A stretch of 64,000 nucleotides of DNA from Panulirus ornatus. Lineage: Eukaryota > Arthropoda > Malacostraca > Decapoda > Palinuridae. The position numbers and the translations under genes were made by a program. Shown piece by piece: positions 50,319-61,979 of this stretch; position 1 is the stretch's first letter; each line of letters begins with the position of its first letter. Location of the stretch: positions 15,135,001-15,199,000 of the forward strand of contig NC_092240.1 of the NCBI RefSeq assembly GCF_036320965.1. Direction: 5' to 3'. Under the pieces are notes generated by a model. That model made no database searches, was not told the origin of the DNA, and saw nothing but the letters and a program-made list of their open reading frames with translations.

Positions 50319-50683
50319 CCCAATGCTCCACACGAGATGATAACAAATGCTCCTGAGAGATGCTCGGTACCTACTCCTTTCAGCTTAAGACAATGCTACC
50401 CTAATGTTCCAGACAGAGTGATACAATACCCTTACGCTCCCAGCAGGGAGGCGGGAGATGGACAGACAGACCATACTCAAGGCTCCTTCGTTTTCCACGC
50501 TCCTGACCGAGATTCTTACCCCGGCCACCTGGATGATAGGTGGCCAGACACGTCCCCACACCGTAGGTGTATCAAAGGCAAACGTGATGCGCATACAACC
50601 CGGGCTATGCATAGTGATGCGGGCTGGTGACCAAGTCACAGCTGGCTAACCTTCTTAGTCGTGGTCATGTGATGGCATGACTC

Positions 50684-50692
<9 letters not shown>
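50314..50692. other. unique-looking sequence
   Basis: No gene recognised. Confidence 0.4.

Positions 50693-50740
<48 letters not shown>
50693..50740. repeat. (CT)n microsatellite
   Basis: Perfect CT, about 48 bp. Confidence 0.97.
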
Positions 50741-50742
<2 letters not shown>

Positions 50743-50796
50743 CCACACGTCATAGTTCACTATATATCGACCGTTCTTTACGCCCCATTACAGTAG

Positions 50797-51320
50797 ACTC
50801 CAGCCCAACATAGTAGAACTCTCTCCAACATAGCTCGCACTCTAACCTAGCACCCAGGACAGCAGGACGTAGAACTCTCTTCAACATAGCTCGCACTCCG
50901 ACTTAGCCCTCACTCCGATGTAGCACCTGATCCAATATAGCGCTCTCTCCAACACAGCAAGCACTCTAACATAGCTCTCATTCCAACGTAGCACTTAATT
51001 CAACAATATAAACTCTAACATAGCGGGCACTCTAACATAACCCTCACTCCGACGTAGCACTTACTCCAACATAGCACTCTTTATAAAGCAGTACTCTCTG
51101 CAGCACAGCACTCTTCCAACACAGCACTCTCCCCAACACAGCACTCTCCCCAACGCAGCACTCTTCCAACACAGCACTCTCCCCAACACAGCACTCTACC
51201 CAACACAGCACTCTTCCAACACAGCACTCTCCCCAACACAGCACTCTCCCCAACACAGCACTCTCCCCAACACAGCACTCTCCCCAACACAGCACTCTTC
51301 CAACACAGCACTCTCGCCAA
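50797..51320. repeat. 19-bp minisatellite (acacagcactctccccaac)
   Basis: The right half (51100-51315) is regular with 16-19 bp units in which cttccaac and ctccccaac variants alternate. The left half is an older, diverged version (aacatagcactcactcc). Confidence 0.94.
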
Positions 51321-51796
51321 CGTAGCCTTGAATATATGAGCACTTTACTACCATAACCAACAAACATGTAAAAAAAAAAAATGAAAAAGAAATTCTTACA
51401 AATTCAAAATCAAACGTGTCAAAAGAAAACGTAAAAGAGAAAAATTCTTACAAACGTGTCAAAAGAAAACGTTAAAAAGAAAAATTCTTACAAATTAGAA
51501 ATATACCAGAACACATCGGCCATGAGACCAAATATGTAACTTCTCTCCAAACAGACGAGTTATTTTTTTTTCTCCCTCTCTCTCTCTGCAACATTTATGC
51601 AAATGTGTGAACCTCCTCCGTTGCTCGCAGCTGTTGAGAGCGCCAAAATACTTTTTTTATAGTCATGCGATCCAGACGTCCCCAGTGACCTGACCAACGC
51701 CCCCCTTTGTGACCTGAGGAGGAGGTCTTTAGAAAAAGGTCAACCCAGGGGCTGAACGAGGCAATGGCTTTGTCTAACATCCATTTTTCTGTCTAA
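51321..51796. other. A/T-rich sequence with a small duplication
   Basis: acgtgtcaaaagaaaacgt occurs twice near 51414 and 51454 together with aaattcttacaaa. No gene recognised. Confidence 0.45.
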
Positions 51797-51888
51797 TAGC
51801 CAGGACAAGATCTATATATTGATCTATCAATCTCAGGGGAAATAGCCAGGACAAGATCTATATATTAATCTATCAATCTCAAGGGGAG
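51797..51888. repeat. 46-bp tandem duplication
   Basis: tagccaggacaagatctata starts at 51797 and 51843, with tatcaatctca in both copies. Confidence 0.95.
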
Positions 51889-52364
51889 AAAAATATGACA
51901 GTGGCATAAGCGAGTAATTTTTCTCTTCCTAGTCGAATGACCGATGCTCAAATTATCATTTCATATGGTCGTGTTTTTGGGGGGTTCGCAAATGCTGTTT
52001 TAGTCTCGTGAAAAACTTGGAAACTTGTACTATTTTCGGGTGTTCATTCATACTGGGGAAATAAAGGATGATATGCTGTTATGCTAATCGAAGCTGACTA
52101 TCGTCTCGTGGTCTGCAGAGATGAAGAAAGTCTTTTCCCTCCTAAATGCAAAGTACTTTTTTACGTTCGTATGATTTTGCATCGTCCACCTCTTTTGTCT
52201 TTCTTATGTAGAGCATTCTTCCTCGTAGGATCTACTGTAGAGTGGCTGGACCCCTGCCACTACCTATTACCACCTGAACCATGACGCAGGATCCCCCTCC
52301 CACTACCTATCATCACCTGACCCCAACATACAGGTGGACATACAAACAAACAGGAGAGAAAACA
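51889..52364. other. unique-looking sequence
   Basis: No gene recognised; cactacctatcatcacctga occurs in two variants near 52256 and 52300. Confidence 0.4.
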
Positions 52365-52440
52365 CAAACATACATGATACAGAGGAATTCATACAGCAAC
52401 GGACGGACCACTCGCTCATGAGGAAACTGAAGGTAGGATT
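52365..52440 (+). mobile_element. LINE 3' tail fragment (CR1-like family)
   Basis: gaggaattcatacagcaacg gaccactcgctcatgaggaa matches the tail motif downstream of the LINE at 13254-14400. No coding part adjoins it. Confidence 0.5.
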
Positions 52441-52623
52441 CGTCTGGCAGCTACAGCAACAATTATCCCAGCCTCTGAAGAGCTCAAGAGAAAAAGAAAA
52501 GAACATTAAGGAGAAGAGAGATATTGTGAAACTCAATTCAAGAATTTGATGCTCAAATTCTCAACTCCAAAAGTCAGGAAAAGGACAGTAATGAAGTTTA
52601 TGTGTGAACGATTAAGCGACTTG

Positions 52624-52725
<102 letters not shown>

Positions 52726-52836
52726 GCCCACAGATGAGACATGACGATGTTTGTGAAGGAAGGTAGACAGTAGCAGCCTAGCTGCGCTATATACACACAG
52801 GTCATGGTAAGGACAGGGGAGAGAGGGTGGATGTAC

Positions 52837-52841
<5 letters not shown>

Positions 52842-52909
<68 letters not shown>
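52842..52909. repeat. (GA)n microsatellite
   Basis: Perfect GA, about 68 bp. Confidence 0.97.
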
Positions 52910-52912
<3 letters not shown>

Positions 52913-53481
52913 CTCAGTTGTCAAAGAAGAAATATAAAGGAATGTAGAATGGTCAAGTATTGTCCCCGAAAGACGAAATGTTACACTGGTAAGTAGTTCA
53001 TGCACTCGACCATTCTTTGATCAATCCTTTATAATCTGCAATGCCTCCTTTTTTCGATGTTTTGTACAACAGGCAGGAAGCATTAATTTCCACACATCGA
53101 GTGTGTATGTTATGATGATAATTGTGGCATTTGACGTTGTTCTATATAAAGAAGTGTTATGTCGAGCAGAGAGTCACATAGAATAACCTCATGAGAGATA
53201 ACCTTAGTGTTGATCATTTCAATTTCGTAGTATTCTCCCAGTACAGAACTTCCTAGTTATGCAACAGACTCCCTTCTCAGCACACCTACTTCCTCGGAAG
53301 GGTACGGCCAAAGACTTCCCTGTACAGATGACACACACGGGTATTCCTTCCATAATGGTCATAAGTGGAGTACAGGCGACCAAATAAGTCCCCTCACGGA
53401 TGACCCACCAGTGACAGAAAACGGAACTTCCCCTTGCGAGCGAATCAGAAGAATCTGGCGGCATTTTAGGATAACCACGTC

Positions 53482-53484
<3 letters not shown>
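52910..53484. other. unique-looking sequence
   Basis: No gene recognised. Confidence 0.4.

Positions 53485-53546
<62 letters not shown>
53485..53546. repeat. (GT)n microsatellite
   Basis: Perfect GT, about 62 bp. Confidence 0.97.
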
Positions 53547-53547
<1 letters not shown>

Positions 53548-54755
53548 ACCCACCTCCACACCTCCATTACCTGGTAGCCAGTCAGCTGGGGTGGCACCTT
53601 CAAGGATGTCTCCACTGCCCTCCGTCGCTGCCTCCTTTATGTATCAGTATCTTACTATGAACTTCAGTATAGATCCGGAAAGACGTCAGTGAGGGTAATA
53701 TAGCTCTCGACTGTTGTTGTATAACTGTGTTCTCTCTTATATAAAAGGGAAGTCGATGGACTTCACATGTGTCCTCCCCCTCCTCCTCCTGCTCCTCCTC
53801 CTCCTCTTCCTCCTCGCCTTCGAAGTCATAAAGACAAACAACGAGGCTCGTGGGACGCGAACGGCGTGGATTACTTCGTTCGCTCGGCTTCGTCCGCACT
53901 CAAACCACATCCCACAAAAGACGTGATGAATCTCTACCAAACATTTGATAGACTAAACACAAGCTCATGGAAATGTTAAACCTTGTAGATCATGGGTTGA
54001 TGACGCTTGACAGACGGGCCTTCATCTTCCTTCCAGAATATTATATCCAGAACGAAACAAAGTGGAGGTCGTTTGCTTTGCCCGGCGGAGCAACGTAGCG
54101 GCGTCCATGATGCAAATCAGGTGGTGGGCAGATGGATGCATCTGGTTTTTTTTGGGTCACGTGATACCGCGCCTCATTTTTCACTCGTCCTCGTCCGATC
54201 TGTCAGGCTCGGAATTTTCACTGGCGTCGCCAATTCATCACTTGATCAGCTGGTTATTGTCTCCCGTCCGGCAGCTGCGAGGTATTAGTATCTCGCCTGA
54301 CCCTCGGCTTGGGGTCTTGTGGCTGACTTACTTAGTTAAAAGGAAGCAGATTTGTTGCCGTGTCTCTTGGAGGCTATGCAAATCGTCAGGTGTCAACCAA
54401 CCAAACTATCTATTCCGGTTTACTTGCATTCCATCGACTTTCCTCTGCTTTTACAAGAGCTTTAAATCCTATATCCTCAAGTATCATCAATTGAAAGGGA
54501 TCTGATTCTTTTGTGTTATTAAGCCTCATTTTGATTATAAAGAAAACGATTGAACTGAATGCACTTACTAAGGCTCTATATATATTTCTCCCTTCTCTGA
54601 AATGCTCCTAACAAGACACAGAGTATTTACAAATGTCTCAGGAAAAGAAAAAAATAGAGGTTCGAAAATAGATTTTTTTTTTCTCTCTCTCCTGAAAGAC
54701 GACGTCGACTGATCAGCATAGCCAGACAAGACGGAGACCAGCACCTCATAGGTTA
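53547..54755. other. unique-looking sequence; (CTC)n patch at 53775-53815
   Basis: A 147-codon plus-strand frame (54062-54505) with ordinary-looking composition lies here, but I recognise no domain and it lacks supporting context, so it is not called as a gene. The CTC patch gives Leu-, Pro- and Glu-rich frames. Confidence 0.4.
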
Positions 54756-54759
54756 CTGC

Positions 54760-55010
54760 TGGTGGGTGCCAGGTTCCTCTCTCCTGCTGGTCTGCCAGTT
54801 TAAACGGTTAATGACCCCAGGTCTGTGGAGTGTCAGGTCCTCGGGTCTTCAGTCTGCTGATCTGGAACCTAAGACCATCAGTGACCAGGTGGGGGAGGGA
54901 GTGGTGTGGTCTTAGGGACTAGGGTCTTCTATCTGCTGGTGTGGGACCTTAGACCATCAGTGACCAGGTCTGTGGGTTGTGGAGGTCAGGTCCCAGGGTC
55001 AAGCTTTTTC
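54760..55010. repeat. ~90-bp imperfect tandem repeat
   Basis: Words gaccatcagtgaccaggt, ctgctggtctg and gtcaggtcc recur two to three times. Confidence 0.8.
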
Positions 55011-55139
55011 TCGCTGGCCTCAGTTTGGTATCCCTGCATGGCACCAGTATCCAAGTGTGGTCATACCCCAGGCACGCTCCTCCTGCTGGTTCCTACCATG
55101 TACCATCGTTTCACACTGGACTGTTTTACCATTAGCCAC

Positions 55140-55470
55140 TTTGAGCACGACGTTATGATCCTTAAGTACGACGGTACGACCTTTCAGCACGACGGTACGA
55201 TCCTTAAGTACGATGGTACGACCCTTGAGCACGACGGTACGATCCTTAAGTACGATGGTACGACCCTTGAGCCCGACGGTACGATTCTTAAGTACGATGG
55301 TACGACCCTTGAGCACGACAGTACGATTCTTAAGTGCGACGATACGACCCTTGAGCACGACGGTACGATTCTTAAGTGCGACGATACGACCCTTGAGCAC
55401 GACAGTACGATTCTTTAAGCACGACGGTACGACCCTTGAACGCGATGATACGACCCTTAGGTACGATGCC
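55140..55470. repeat. 21-bp minisatellite arranged as 42-bp dimers
   Basis: Alternating half-units ttgagcacgacggtacgat and ttaagtacgatggtacgac give a 42-bp dimer repeated about seven times. The period is a multiple of 3, so both strands stay open (198-codon and 170-codon frames). Confidence 0.93.
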
Positions 55471-55479
55471 TTGGTCTTT

Positions 55480-56095
55480 TGCCTATCTCTATCATACTCA
55501 GAGGTCGTAATATCATGTTCGGGAGGTTTAGAAGTATGATTCTGTGGACCCCACGTTAAGTATGTATGATACACTGTAAACAGAGATGCTACAGAAAGAG
55601 AAATAGTATTTCTCATACAATGTCAGGTGAATATTTCTAAAGTGGAGGGTTCATCTCGAACGCATTTAAGCAGACTTTAATCATACCTTAATTACATTGA
55701 TAGATAACAGAACATTTCCTTTATTTCACTTATCGAAAGAGCTTCAAAGACTTTTAATCCATTTTTTTTCTTGATTTTTATCATTCGGAATCAAATGAAA
55801 GTAGATCAATAATCATATCATTTAAAGTAGATCAATAATCACATTGATCATTTATCAACTTTGTAGTCACTTTGATATTTTACTCCTGCATCAATGACGG
55901 GGATTACATACTGATGGGTGAGAGAAGTGTAGATTAGCTGTTCTTAGAGTGGTCGTTATGAGCCACTATGAGTCGACCGAACTGTGCAGGCGGGGGGGGG
56001 GGGTTCGTTGAATATCTAGGGGTCGATAAGGGAGGTCGATGAAATTCTAGAGATAAAAGATAAGAAGTGTAACCGTAAAAGTTCAAATTGTTAAT
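55480..56095. other. unique-looking AT-rich sequence with G run
   Basis: G run at 55991-56002. tagatcaataatcat is duplicated near 55803 and 55829. No gene recognised. Confidence 0.4.
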
Positions 56096-56708
56096 CGTAA
56101 ATGAAATAAAGATAAGGCAGAGAAAGTTCTATAAATGAAATAAAGATAAGGCAGAGTAAGTTCTATAAATGAAATAAAGATAAGGCAGAGTAAGTTCTAT
56201 AAATGAAATAAAGATAAGGAAGAGAAAGTTCTATAAATGAAATAAAGATAAGGCAGAGAAAGTTCTATAAATGAAATAAAGATAAGGAAGAGAAAGTTCT
56301 ATAAATGAAATAAAGATAAGGAAGAGAAAGTTCTATAAATGAAATAAAGATAAGGAAGAGAAAGTTCTATAAATGAAATAAAGATAAGGAAGAGAAAGTT
56401 CTATAAATGAAATAAAGATAAGGCAGAGAAAGTTCTATAAATGAAATAAAGATAAGGAAGAGAAAGTTCTATAAATGAAATAAAGATAAGGCAGAGAAAG
56501 TTCTATAAATGAAATAAAGATAAGGAAGAGAAAGTTCTATAAATGAAATAAAGATAAGGAAGAGAAAGTTCTATAAATGAAATGAAGATAAGGCAGAGAA
56601 AGTTCTATAAATGAAATAAAGATAAGGCAGAGAAAGTTCTATAAATGAAATAAAGATAAGGCAGAGAAAGTTCTATAAATGAAATAAAGATAAGGAAGAG
56701 AAAGTTCA
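56096..56708. repeat. 34-bp minisatellite, 18 copies
   Basis: Unit atgaaataaagataaggcag plus agaaagttctataa, exact 34-bp period. Two main variants (ggcag, ggaag) alternate irregularly, and a third (agagtaag) is confined to copies 2 and 3. Confidence 0.97.
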
Positions 56709-56889
56709 ATACCTCAAACAATGAAATGGAAAATTAAGTGATATTCTTTTCCAAATTGTTTCTATTTAGTATACCTGTCTGCTCTTATGTCTTACAAGTG
56801 TACACACTAATTGCTTAACATACGACTCTGAACTATATAACAAGACGTCCCACCTGTTTCCACCCTGAACCAGTGGTCCCTCACTGGGG
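56709..56889. other. unique-looking sequence
   Basis: No gene recognised. Confidence 0.4.
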
Positions 56890-57745
56890 TAGCGAATCAA
56901 TGCAACACATAGGAATTCACACGACAACAATAGATCAGTGGGTCCTTTCGAGGCTGTTGGTCATAACGGAAAGATACCAGTTTGCATCTGTCCCTCTAGC
57001 TATATCAGTTTGTATCTGTCCCTCTAGCTATATCAGTTTGTATCTGTCCCTCTAGCTATATCAGTTTGTATCTGTCCCTTTAGCTATATCAGTTTGTATC
57101 TGTCCCTCTAGCTATATCAGTTTGTATCTGTCCCTTTAGCTATATCAGTTTGTATCTACGACAACAATGATCTGGTCCCTTTCGAGCTTTGGATCATTAA
57201 TCGGTAAAGATACTCAGTTTGCATCTGTCCCTCTAGCTATATCAGTTTGTATCTGTCCCTCTAGCTATATCAGTTTGTATCTGTCCCTCTAGCTATATCA
57301 GTTTGTATCTGTCCCTCTAGCTATATCAGTTTGTATCTGTCCCTCTAGCTATATCAGTTTATATCTGTCCCTTTAGCTACATCAGTTTCTATCTGTCCCT
57401 TTAGCTATATCAGTTTGTATCTGTCCCTCTAGCTATATCAGTTTGTATCTGTCCCTTAGCTATATCAGTTTGTATCTGTCCCTCTAGCTATATCAGTTTG
57501 TATCTGTTCCTTTAGCTATATCAGTTTGTATCTGTCCCTTTAGCTATATCAGTTTGTATCTGTCCCTTAAGCTATATCAGTTTGTATCTGTCCCTCTAGC
57601 TATATCAGTTTGTATCTGTCCCTTTAGCTATATCAGTTTGTATCTGTCCCTTTAGCTATATCACTTTATATCTGTCCCTCTAGCTATATCAGTTTGTATC
57701 TGTCCCTCTAGCTATATCAGTTTCTATCTGTCCCTTTAGCTATAT
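56890..57745. repeat. LINE 3'-tail fragment plus 28-bp minisatellite, duplicated
   Basis: At 56908-56985 is a tail-like segment (ggaattcacacgacaacaat, ggtcctttcgaggctgttgg, gataccagtttgcatctg). It runs without a break into six to seven copies of agtttgtatctgtccctcta plus gctatatc (28-bp period). A second, diverged tail segment occurs at 57158-57217 and again runs into the same 28-bp array, with about 19 copies to 57745. The whole tail-plus-array appears to have been duplicated. Confidence 0.88.
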
Positions 57746-58310
57746 CTATCCGAACCGCGATGATTGCGGCTGGCCATCACTGCACATAGGAATACAGAGA
57801 TTAATTCTCACAGGAAGATATCATCTGATAGATACTTACGATTCACCTCTGTGCTCGTAGTTTCTGACATTTTCCTTCGATACCTTGTACCTTTCTAACT
57901 TTCATGTCTGCACCAGTGTGTGTCCCCCTCCCGTATCCAGAGAGGCAAGGTGTAGGTGTGACGTCTTGTGACTCAACCGCGTTTCATCTTCCTGCTGTTG
58001 TTATCGGCGCTGAAACACCACCTTGAGGGTCGATTCATGGGCGTCTGTACTTGGGGGAAAGTCTTCGTTGTGTCTTAGAGTACGATGAAGGGAAGGCAAC
58101 GTCGCTACAGTTATCATCCTGAGTTTCATAATGTGTGGTCGTCCCCGCTCATGCAAAGCGAGTGAATCTGTTGTTATTTCAAGGTTTCTGGGTTTTTGGT
58201 CGACTTGTTTTTCTTAACAGTGTTGGAAAGCCTGACCTTCTCTCGCGGATCTGACATTTGGCGTTTTCATAACACAGTTACTGTAGGTTGGCCGTGTAAG
58301 ATAACATACA
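57746..58310. other. unique-looking sequence
   Basis: No gene recognised. Confidence 0.4.
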
Positions 58311-58342
58311 AACCCACACAGACACATACAAACACACACACA

Positions 58343-58393
<51 letters not shown>
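58311..58393. repeat. (AC)n microsatellite
   Basis: AC with three interruptions in the left third, about 83 bp. Confidence 0.96.
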
Positions 58394-58395
<2 letters not shown>

Positions 58396-58470
58396 TATGA
58401 CACAGCTTTCTCCCATGTCATCTTCCAGCATATCTAAACCCTTTATGTACTCGAGTTTCATACACACTTG

Positions 58471-58650
58471 ACACCAAAAGTGAAGTTCATTATCATATTG
58501 GTTTTCAATATAATTCCTCACTGTTCCTTTTTCTGTTCCGGACACGTTGATTTGCAGCGGACACCAAAAGGAAAGTTCATTATCCTAAAGGTTTTCAATA
58601 TAATTCCTCACTGTTCCTTTTTCTGTTCCAGACACATTGATTGCAGCGGC
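58471..58650. repeat. 90-bp tandem duplication
   Basis: acaccaaaag starts at 58471 and 58561; both copies share ggttttcaatataattcctc and actgttcctttttctgttcc. High identity implies a recent event. Confidence 0.96.
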
Positions 58651-58849
58651 CCCTGATTCTCCTGTGGGCATGAGAGATGTGAATCACTCTCTCACATCTC
58701 CCTTGTCTCACATCTCTCAAATATCCACACGTTCGGGTCCTCCACACGTCGTGTTGTCTCCATCATGATAAACAGTTTGTCTCTTTGAGTCTCTCCTGCC
58801 TGTCCCTCTGTCTCTAGCAACACATAAACCGCCTCAGTTAGGCGAAGGC

Positions 58850-59540
58850 ACGGGAGGACAGAGTTAAAGGTGGAAGGAGGATAGAATGGAGTGAAAGGAG
58901 CAAGAGGAGAAGTGGTAGATAAAGGGTGAGGGAGAGGATTGGGGTACTTTAAGGATGGTCTGATTTTGAAGGGTGGGAAGAAGATGTCATGTTGGAGATG
59001 AGGGATGTCTTGCCTTCAGTGAAGGGAGATGAAGAGGAGATGGTCAAAGGGACGTGATCAAGGGGAGAGGAGAGGTGTTGATCTTTCAGGGAGTGGAGTT
59101 GGGTCAGGGGGAAGTGGTGGTGAGTGAAGGGAAGGTGAGAAATGTGTAGTTGGAGTACAAGGTTGAGGGAGGAGAGAGGTCCGGAGGGAGAGGAGGAGGA
59201 GGAGAGAGAGAGGGGAAAGATATGTAAGGTCAGAAAAGTTGATTTGTTTGGAAATATGGGAAAGAGGGGATCTGTGTGACAGAAGTGGGAGAGGAACGAA
59301 AAAAAGGAAGGTCTAGTTAAGGAATAGGGTGGAGGGAGCATGGAAACTGGTCTGCGGTTAGGGTGAATGAAAATGGGAAGATTAAGAAAAAATTGGTCGG
59401 GGATACTGACAGGGTACCGAAAGCAAATAGATAAAAGAGTTTTCAGAAAACGAGAAGTGGGTGCGGTCAAAGTAATAAGAAAATGGTAAGAGTGCGCGGC
59501 CAGGAATAGGGATAAGCTTAGTCTTAAAAACAAAAAGAAA
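58850..59540. other. purine-rich strand with a long minus-strand open frame
   Basis: The plus strand is strongly G/A-biased over almost 700 bp without being a simple repeat. The minus strand is open for 194 codons (58949-59533), rich in Ser, Leu, Pro, Phe and His. I recognise no domain. Long pyrimidine-rich frames lack stop codons by chance (stops are purine-rich), so I do not call it a gene; it may be a diverged dispersed repeat. Confidence 0.4.
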
Positions 59541-59871
59541 GAAAATGGAAAGAGGTGGTGTTTGAGTGGTCCTTCGGCAGAAATGGTATCATATCAACTA
59601 CTAGGGGATAGAAGAGCCTTTAATGATTAAGCATTTACCTGAATACGTTCATGATATGTCACTTAACGATAAGGAATTTAGATATGGTAATGATAGGCCA
59701 CATGCATATATCAAGCCATCTCTACATTAGAGATATTGCATCTTTTTTTTAATTTACCACCCGGTTTCTGTTGATGGTGTTCTCTGGTTTCTAATCATCG
59801 TGTTCTCTAATCAGATTTTTCTCCTGGTTTTTCCATACAGGTTGCAAGTTTCACACGATGACCAGTCACGG
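59541..59871. other. unique-looking sequence
   Basis: No gene recognised. Confidence 0.4.
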
Positions 59872-60205
59872 CCTGCACCACTGACCTGCCACACATGTGC
59901 CCCTGACCTGTCACACATGTGCCCCTGACCTGTCACACATGTGATCCTGACCTGCCACACATGTGCCCCTGACCTGTCACACATGTGCTCCTGACCTGTC
60001 ACACATGTGATCCTGACCTGTCACACATGTGCCCCTGACCTGTCACACATGTGCTCCTGACCTGTCACACGTGTGCCCCTGACCTGTCACACATGTGCCC
60101 CTGACCTGTCACACATGTGCTCCTGACCTGTCACACACGTGCCCCTGACCTGTCACACATGTGCCCCTGACCTGTCACACATGTGCCCCTGACCTGTCAT
60201 ACGTT
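59872..60205. repeat. 22-bp minisatellite (acatgtgcccctgacctgtc), about 15 copies
   Basis: Regular 22-bp period; gcccctg, gctcctg and gatcctg variants recur in blocks, pointing to multi-unit duplications. Confidence 0.97.
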
Positions 60206-60322
60206 TACGTCGACAGGTGACAGAAGCCTGATAATATTCTTCATTAAAACAGCACCAGAGGTTCATTAAAGGTGATATGGCCACCAGGTAAAGCTTTTTC
60301 TTATAACAATTGCATGCATACC

Positions 60323-60445
<123 letters not shown>

Positions 60446-61060
60446 TTGCATACATACATCTAAATGGGTACCTAGCTCAAAATGAGGAGGTATGTGTATG
60501 TACACATCACACAAGCGAGTAAAGACATGGCATGGGGCAACACGAGTGTAAGACTCTCTCTCCTGTAATACACATACTGTAATCACAAATAGTAATACTG
60601 TAACTGAATTATAAGACCAAGAATGAGGTCAGCATACAAAAGTTTAAAAAGTTGTATTACAGTAAAGTAAAAGTTTAAAGAGAGATGAGAGGGATGGGAG
60701 TCCCGGGTGTGAAGAACTCTCCCTCCTTCTCCTATACGACAAATGGGTAAATTCCACACAGTCGCACACAAGTACATACACGCATAGAAATAAGTACAAA
60801 GTTTTTAATAGAAGATAAAAGACTTGGTAAACACTGGTGCGTCCTTCCCCTTGGGTGAACAGTTTACCGTGAAATGTTGATGACCACTTTATGATAATAT
60901 CTTGTGATGTATTCAAGTCAGCTAAAACAGTTAAACAGCTTAAATGACAGATTTGGCCAAAAGCAGGTTAAGCTTAGCTGAATCCTTTCAGGTCTCTGAG
61001 TTTACGAAAGGCTGCTAAAGCTGACAGCTTGATAAAGCTATAAGAGCAGTAGAGTAAGCT
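60446..61060. other. unique-looking sequence
   Basis: No gene recognised. Confidence 0.4.

Positions 61061-61102
<42 letters not shown>
61061..61102. repeat. (GT)n microsatellite
   Basis: Perfect GT, about 40 bp. Confidence 0.96.
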
Positions 61103-61103
<1 letters not shown>

Positions 61104-61204
61104 TGCTCTTTGTGGAGGTCGACACTCGGTAAGCTTTAGACAAGCTTGAGAAAGATGAGTCTTCCCCAGCGACCCCCTCCTCCTGACGAGACCACTCTAG
61201 ACCA

Positions 61205-61610
61205 CGCCCACATCCTTAGTGTCACAACCCGTCGGTCACGCCCACATCCTTAGTTGTCACAACACTTCGGACACGCCCACATCTTCAGTTGTCACAACCC
61301 GTAGGTCACGCCCACATCTTCATTTGCCACAACTCTTAGGTCACGCCCACATCCTTAGTTGTCACAACCCTTCGGACACGCCCACATCCTCAGTTGTCAC
61401 AGTTCCTCGGCCACGCCCACATTCTCAGTCGCCACAACCCACGGACACGCCCACATCCTCATTCGCCACAACGCCACGGACACGCCCACATCCTTAGGTG
61501 TCACAACCCTTCGGACACGCCCACATCTTCAGCTGCCACACCCCCTTGGCCACACCCATACCCTTAGATGCCATAACGTCTTGGCCACGCCCACATCCTC
61601 ACCTGTCCAC
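61205..61610. repeat. 35-bp minisatellite (cacgcccacatccttagttg), about 11 copies
   Basis: 35-bp period; unit cacgcccacatccttagttg plus tcacaacccttcgga with several variants. It ends about 300 bp upstream of the candidate promoter. Confidence 0.95.
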
Positions 61611-61916
61611 CCTCTTACCGAAGTCCTCACGGAGGCGGCGTGAGAGGTTGGCTGTAAATGGTATCTTTCCCGTTTTCCGTTAGAGTGAATGACGACCCGA
61701 AATCAACGCCTAGTTACTTCAAATTCACAGCCTAACTCCTCGCCCAGAGGCGCAATAACGCCTAAGCTGAAAGAAATGATAAAAAAAGATGAAGCCTCAG
61801 AATGAAGCTGCAGTATCGTCAACCACAACAACAAAGGGTAAATATGTGAACAAGAATCAAGCTTGAAGCAAACATGAGACATTTCGCATGACTTGTCCTC
61901 GCCTCTCCGCTCTAAG
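61611..61916. other. unique sequence upstream of the candidate promoter
   Basis: No repeats; moderate GC. It would be the proximal promoter region of the gene proposed to start near 61972. No specific factor site stands out. Confidence 0.4.
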
Positions 61917-61979
61917 CCCCGCCCTTCACCGGCAGGAAGCTATATAAGCCCCCGCGCCGCTGACCGCTCCATCACAGTC
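61917..61979 (+). promoter_or_regulatory. candidate RNA polymerase II core promoter (GC box, TATA, initiator)
   Basis: A GC box ccccgccc lies at 61917-61924 and a TATA box ctatataag at 61940-61948. About 30 bp after the TATA is an initiator-like tccatcacagtc (61968-61979), resembling the arthropod TCAGT type. Spacing fits a transcription start near 61972-61976. The elements occur together in non-repetitive sequence and are followed by a perfect splice donor. Confidence 0.6.

Noticed and set aside
54062..54505. 147-codon plus-strand open frame
   Set aside because: Composition is ordinary, but I recognise no domain, promoter or splice signal; a frame of this length is expected by chance in 64 kb.
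59872..60205. Possible CRISPR array (regular 22-bp direct repeats)
   Set aside because: Repeats are directly contiguous with no unique spacers, and the window is eukaryotic; it is a minisatellite.
61205..61610. Possible CRISPR-like or coding repeat with 35-bp period
   Set aside because: There are no unique spacers, and the frames are open only because of the repeat composition.
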